Assembly (NCBI GenBank): GCA_947628925.1
Contig: CANRBU010000075.1
Coordinates: 1 to 5,812 of the forward strand
From: an uncultured Clostridia bacterium
GTDB taxonomy: Bacteria > Bacillota > Clostridia > TANB77 > CAG-508
Length of the DNA: 5,812 nucleotides
Reading direction: 5' to 3'
The position numbers and the translations under genes were made by a program. Below are positions 4,613 through 5,812 of this stretch, in pieces (the stretch's first letter is position 1; every line of letters begins with the position of its first letter). Below the pieces are notes generated by a model. The model was not told the origin of the DNA and did not search any database. It saw nothing but the letters and a program-made list of their open reading frames with translations.

Positions 4613-4635
4613 GATTTTGCCAAAAGTGGTATAAT
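4607..4635 (+). promoter_or_regulatory. Extended -10 promoter for the 292-residue membrane protein
   Basis: TTGCAA (4607-4612), a 17-base spacer and TATAAT (4630-4635) with TG one base before it (4627-4628) form a strong promoter. The start would be near 4642, which puts AAGGAGG (4656-4662) and ATG 4670 at normal distances and rules out the in-frame GTG at 4640. Confidence 0.8.
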
Positions 4636-4669
4636 ATAAGTGTACAAAAGAGATGAAGGAGGAATTCTT

Positions 4670-5548
4670 ATGAGAAATGATGAATTAAAAATGGATTCTG
4701 TAAAGTTAGCACAAAGCAAATACTATCATGAAAAAATAAAAAGAGATAGTGTGAGAAGTGAAGAAAACATAGTAGCTAGAGACGATAATAAAATAATAAA
4801 ATTTACTGAGTCTCCTAAGACTAAAGGTAAAATAGTACAATTTGAAAAAGAAAAACCACCTAAAAAGAATATGAAACGTAAAGCAATAATAGGTGTTATG
4901 GCAGCTGCAGCACTAACTGCACTTGTAGGACTAGGAACCCAAACAGTAAAAGGTGTTTCAGAAGATGCAGATAAAAATGTAACTACAGAAATGCCAATGG
5001 AACCTGTTGTTCAAAAAAATTCAGTAAAACTACCAATAGGAATAGATTCATTACAATTTCCTGAAAATAATTTTTTAGATAAATTAATAGAAAAATACAA
5101 TTCATCAGTTGAACCAAGTGAAATGCTTTCAAAAAATGATATAGGAATTATTCTTCAAGATAAATTGAATGATGGTCAAATATATAAAGTAAAAGATGGA
5201 AATGGAAATGAAACTTATTTCCAAGATTATTCAAAGGGAAGAGAAGTATTACCAGAAAATTATAAATGGATTTCTGCAGATGACATTGACAAAGTTTTTG
5301 TAGTAACTAATAGTAAAGAACAAACTGCAATAACAGGTTTACTTGAATTAGAAAATGGAGATCTTGAACCATTACAAGTAGATGCAATGTTATTAGAAAA
5401 CGGAACAGATGCCATTCAAGCATCAGAACATTATGTTCATTTAAAACAAAATCAAGAAAAATTAAAAGAAATAGAAATGCAACTAGAGAAATTTTTAGAA
5501 GACCGTCAAAAAGCATTAGAACAAGATGATGATGAACCTAGTTTATAA
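4670..5548 (+). CDS. Single-pass membrane protein of unknown function (292 aa)
   Basis: I do not recognise the family. ATG 4670 follows AAGGAGG (4656-4662) at 7 bases. Residues 1-71 are highly charged and end in a basic stretch KPPKKNMKRK (62-71). One membrane helix follows, AIIGVMAAAALTALVGLG (72-89). By the positive-inside rule the N-terminus is cytoplasmic and residues 90-292 lie outside. The outer part has a low-complexity linker (about 95-118), a mixed segment with FPENNFLDKLIEKYN (130-144) and KVKDGNGNETYFQDYSKGRE (173-192), then a charged helical C-terminus (about 254-284, likely coiled coil) ending in an acidic EQDDDEPSL. There are no cysteines and no sorting motif. It has its own strong promoter and is divergent from the cysteine-rich gene. 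A cell-envelope or signalling role is possible but not shown. Confidence 0.8.
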   Translation: MRNDELKMDSVKLAQSKYYHEKIKRDSVRSEENIVARDDNKIIKFTESPKTKGKIVQFEKEKPPKKNMKRKAIIGVMAAAALTALVGLGTQTVKGVSEDADKNVTTEMPMEPVVQKNSVKLPIGIDSLQFPENNFLDKLIEKYNSSVEPSEMLSKNDIGIILQDKLNDGQIYKVKDGNGNETYFQDYSKGREVLPENYKWISADDIDKVFVVTNSKEQTAITGLLELENGDLEPLQVDAMLLENGTDAIQASEHYVHLKQNQEKLKEIEMQLEKFLEDRQKALEQDDDEPSL

Positions 5549-5562
5549 AATGTATAATATAT

Positions 5563-5617
5563 CCACTTTTTGCAAACAATATGTGTAAAACATGTTTGCA
5601 AGGAGTGGAATTTTTTT
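5563..5617 (+). terminator. Terminator-like hairpin that buries the next gene's ribosome-binding site
   Basis: CCACTTTTTGCAAACA (5563-5578) pairs over 16 positions with TGTTTGCAAGGAGTGG (5593-5608), with two G-U wobbles, and seven T's follow (5611-5617). It is well placed to end the membrane-protein transcript. The AAGGAG Shine-Dalgarno site (5600-5605) lies in the right arm, and the TTG start at 5616 uses the last two T's of the tract. A TATAAT at 5553-5558 just before the hairpin has no clear -35 box. Confidence 0.75.
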
Positions 5618-5812
5618 GAAAGAAAATAGAAGATTGATTATTAATGGAACATTATTAGAAAAAGAACAGCTAAAAAAGCATCTTGAAAAAATAGCTGCAA
5701 GCCATAATACTAAGCAACAATCTGATGCCAATACTTACCCAATACCTAATTTAATAGAAGATTATAAAAAGATAAAAGAAGTATATCAATTATTAAATAA
5801 TAATTTAAAACA
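5616..5812 (+). CDS. N-terminus of a probable cyclic beta-1,2-glucan synthase-like enzyme (3' end outside window)
   Basis: The frame stays open for 65 codons to the window end. The product starts with KENRRLIINGTLLEKEQLKK and continues with HLEKIAASH (22-30), YPIPNLIEDYKKIKEVYQLL (41-60) and NNNLK (61-65). From memory of the family, this resembles the opening of the very large GT84/GH94-type proteins (cyclic beta-1,2-glucan synthase or glucoamylase-like), which begin with a lysine-rich helix, a histidine-containing linker and an L..nY..i...Y..L repeat. The catalytic domains are beyond the window, so the call is tentative. TTG 5616 is preferred because AAGGAG (5600-5605) lies 10 bases upstream. 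An in-frame ATG at 5592 would add eight residues but lacks a ribosome-binding site and lies in the hairpin. The gene starts 67 bases after the membrane-protein gene. Confidence 0.6.
   Translation, partial: MKENRRLIINGTLLEKEQLKKHLEKIAASHNTKQQSDANTYPIPNLIEDYKKIKEVYQLLNNNLK

Noticed and set aside
5307..5516. 69-codon minus-strand frame inside the 292-residue membrane protein gene
   Set aside because: Antisense shadow of a gene with a strong promoter, ribosome-binding site and terminator.
5543..5731. 62-codon minus-strand frame over the hairpin and the start of the last gene
   Set aside because: It crosses the terminator hairpin and is antisense to a start supported by AAGGAG; no product is recognisable.

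Overview
The window is AT-rich, with strong AGGAGG-type Shine-Dalgarno sites, several UUG starts, and compact U-tailed terminators. Together with the gene content (HD hydrolase-ruvA, rarA/mgsA, small TSUP permeases, a clostridial-type regulatory-like domain protein), this points to a low-GC Firmicute, most likely a clostridium of the gut type. Genus cannot be fixed from the sequence alone.

Layout. Positions 1-54 hold the last codons of an unidentified plus-strand gene, closed by a perfect 13-bp terminator hairpin. A probable promoter and a perfect 13-bp palindrome then lead to a two-gene unit: an HD-domain hydrolase (190-744) and ruvA (755-1351). ruvB does not follow. Instead there is a 131-bp element with about 25-bp imperfect terminal inverted repeats (1346-1476). 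It overlaps the ruvA stop codon, and part of its left arm is repeated at 1500-1517. Next comes rarA (mgsA), a clamp-loader-like AAA+ ATPase of replication-fork maintenance. It is split into two overlapping frames (1547-2080 and 2067-2825) by one apparent extra base near 2075.

Region 2841-3813 holds a terminator whose U-tract runs straight into the start codon of a half-length TauE/SafE (TSUP) permease. A second half-length TSUP gene follows in the same frame, and then a 48-residue single-span membrane protein. Region 3830-4099 is a separate short transcription unit: a perfect-consensus promoter, a 26-codon ORF with a textbook Shine-Dalgarno site, about 75 bp of noncoding sequence, and a GC-rich hairpin.

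Region 4111-5548 is a divergent pair. On the minus strand is a cysteine-rich protein with a carboxypeptidase-regulatory-like beta-sandwich. On the plus strand is a 292-residue single-pass membrane protein of unknown function. Their promoters appear to share one palindromic TTGCAA -35 box. The window ends in the N-terminus of a protein resembling the start of very large cyclic beta-1,2-glucan synthase-like enzymes. It is preceded by a hairpin that buries its Shine-Dalgarno site and whose U-tract contains its UUG start.

How the genes fit together: ruvA and rarA are both DNA-repair and replication-restart genes. The two TSUP halves probably form one anion permease. The rest are separate units. 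No phage, CRISPR array or complete transposase is visible. The most noteworthy signals are the broken rarA, the fissioned permease, the inverted-repeat element at ruvA, and unusual expression signals: two gene starts built into terminator hairpins, an AUG-UAA pair just before a UUG start, and a shared divergent -35 box.
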